NCBI GenBank assembly: GCA_003641465.1
Contig: QNAJ01000068.1
Coordinates: forward strand, 1 to 7,403
Direction: 5' to 3'
Length of the DNA stretch: 7,403 bases
Source of the DNA: Verrucomicrobiota bacterium
Lineage (GTDB): Bacteria > Verrucomicrobiota > Kiritimatiellia > B70-G9
Of the stretch, positions 6,744-7,403 are shown one piece after another (the first letter of the stretch is position 1; each line of letters opens with the position of its first letter). The notes beneath the pieces are model-generated. The model searched no databases and was not told where the DNA came from. It worked only from the letters and a program-made list of their open reading frames with translations. The position numbers were made by a program, and so were the translations under genes.

Positions 6744-7403
6744 ATGCGTGGTGAAACAAACAACGTGATGTCGCGCGGGGAGGAACGAGGCTTCGTACTT
6801 CTCGCGGTATTAGCTTTCATTGCGTTTATTCTTCCGGTGATCCTGCTGGTGCTGTCCACCGTCTCCACCGAGACGATGTCCGTGGGCGAGGCCATCAAAG
6901 GAGCCAAAGCGGAGCGCGCCGCCGAGCAGGCGGTGGAGAGCGGCGTCTCAGTTTTGCTGCAGGAGAAGCAGGTTCCTAACTACTGGGTGTCCAAGACCCA
7001 GGAGAATAACGCAATCATCGTCAACGACCCGGTGGCCGGGGTCCGCCGCGACCTGCTGGTGAACAACGGCGCGGGAGTTGACGGCATCTACGGCACCGAC
7101 GATGACTGGTGGATTGGTCCGCGTGGCGACCGCTCCTACATTGACGGTGACGACGTCGCCGACCCGAGGAACTACGACTACGACTTCAGGTACATGAACA
7201 CCGACGGGCCGGTTTACCTGGCGCAGCGGTGGGCGTTCAGCTCCTTCCGCAACCCCTTCTTTTACGACCCGGTGAACCCGTGGGGGGTTCCGGTGGAACT
7301 GTACAACCAGTTCGCCGCGGTGCAGGGCGACGACGACGGGGACGGGGTGCATGAGGGTTTCCAGCCGGACAATCTGGACACACTGTTGCTTCCGGGCTAC
7401 TAC
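6744..7403 (+). CDS. GspK/PilX-like pseudopilin, N-terminal part, runs off the right edge
   Basis: The frame opens at ATG 6744 and stays open to the last base (220 residues visible, no stop). The leader MRGETNNVMSRGEERG ends in Gly16, followed by Phe17-Val-Leu-Leu-Ala21 and a hydrophobic helix to about residue 40. Position +5 is Ala where nearly all pilin-like proteins have Glu. GspK is the pseudopilin known to lack this Glu, and the next stretch, AERAAEQAVESGVSVLLQ, resembles the helix after the membrane segment of GspK and PilX. Being the last of an I..J..K order supports GspK. Two Asp-rich loops are visible: DGIYGTDDD (113-121), similar to the calcium loop of GspG, and DDDGDGVHE (196-204). 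The start could instead be ATG 6768 (leader of 8 residues); GGTG at 6732-6735 gives 6744 a weak binding site. The gene follows the cluster's only sizeable gap. PilX of a type IV pilus is the alternative. Confidence 0.82.
   Translation, partial: MRGETNNVMSRGEERGFVLLAVLAFIAFILPVILLVLSTVSTETMSVGEAIKGAKAERAAEQAVESGVSVLLQEKQVPNYWVSKTQENNAIIVNDPVAGVRRDLLVNNGAGVDGIYGTDDDWWIGPRGDRSYIDGDDVADPRNYDYDFRYMNTDGPVYLAQRWAFSSFRNPFFYDPVNPWGVPVELYNQFAAVQGDDDGDGVHEGFQPDNLDTLLLPGYY
7080..7106 (+). other. GspG-type calcium loop motif in the GspK-like protein
   Basis: Codons 113-121 encode DGIYGTDDD, close to the DG..GT.DD loop that holds calcium in GspG pseudopilins. It is unexpected in a protein whose N-terminus looks GspK-like, and the three GspG-like proteins of this cluster do not have it. 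Confidence 0.4.

Noticed and set aside
6320..6907. Antisense frame of 195 codons across the gap before the GspK-like gene
   Set aside because: It covers the end of one supported gene and the start of another on the opposite strand, with no domain.
6948..7352. Antisense frame of 134 codons at the right end
   Set aside because: The + strand here is the continuous frame of the GspK-like protein from 6744 to the edge, with a proper leader and membrane helix. The antisense product is Val/His/Arg-rich and has no features.
1..7403. TGA reassigned to a sense codon
   Set aside because: All frames read through with TGA as a stop, and Trp is encoded by TGG throughout.

Overview
The window is a GC-rich (about 60% by eye), densely coding stretch of bacterial DNA with every supported gene on the + strand. 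It holds a cluster of type IV pilin-like proteins (pseudopilins) of the type II secretion / type IV filament superfamily. Six consecutive proteins start with a short basic leader ending in Gly, followed by Phe and a 20-odd-residue hydrophobic helix, which is the class III prepilin signal cut by prepilin peptidase. Taxonomy cannot be fixed from this window. Arrays of RGFTLVE-type proteins with large secreted domains are common in Planctomycetota/PVC bacteria, Hydrogenedentota, Armatimonadota and similar MAG lineages, so one of these is a reasonable guess and no more.

Layout: (1) 2-1015, the C-terminal part of a gene entering from the left, with no recognisable family; (2) 1027-2010, a GspI/PilV-like pseudopilin; (3-5) 2042-3025, 3039-3965 and 3995-4987, three tandem GspG-like paralogues; (6) 4997-6658, a large GspJ/PilW-like pseudopilin; (7) 6744-7403, the start of a GspK/PilX-like protein leaving on the right. 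Gaps between genes 1-6 are only 9-31 nt, which suggests one operon. The single larger gap (85 nt, 6659-6743) carries a weak promoter-like sequence and a 10-bp palindrome. There is no gene-free stretch over 300 nt, and no RNA gene, insertion sequence or CRISPR array was seen.

How they may work together: in type II secretion the minor pseudopilins GspI, GspJ and GspK form a tip complex on a filament of the major pseudopilin GspG. This window has I-, J- and K-like proteins plus three G-like ones, in the order I-G-G-G-J-K. The complete ectodomains are roughly twice the usual size or more, and several carry Asp/Gly-rich loops that look calcium-binding. No ATPase, inner-membrane platform, secretin or prepilin peptidase gene is in view. 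The cluster could therefore serve a type II-like secretion system, a type IV pilus, or an undescribed surface filament. The GspG alignment and the calcium loops are my reading of motifs and have not been tested by search or structure prediction.
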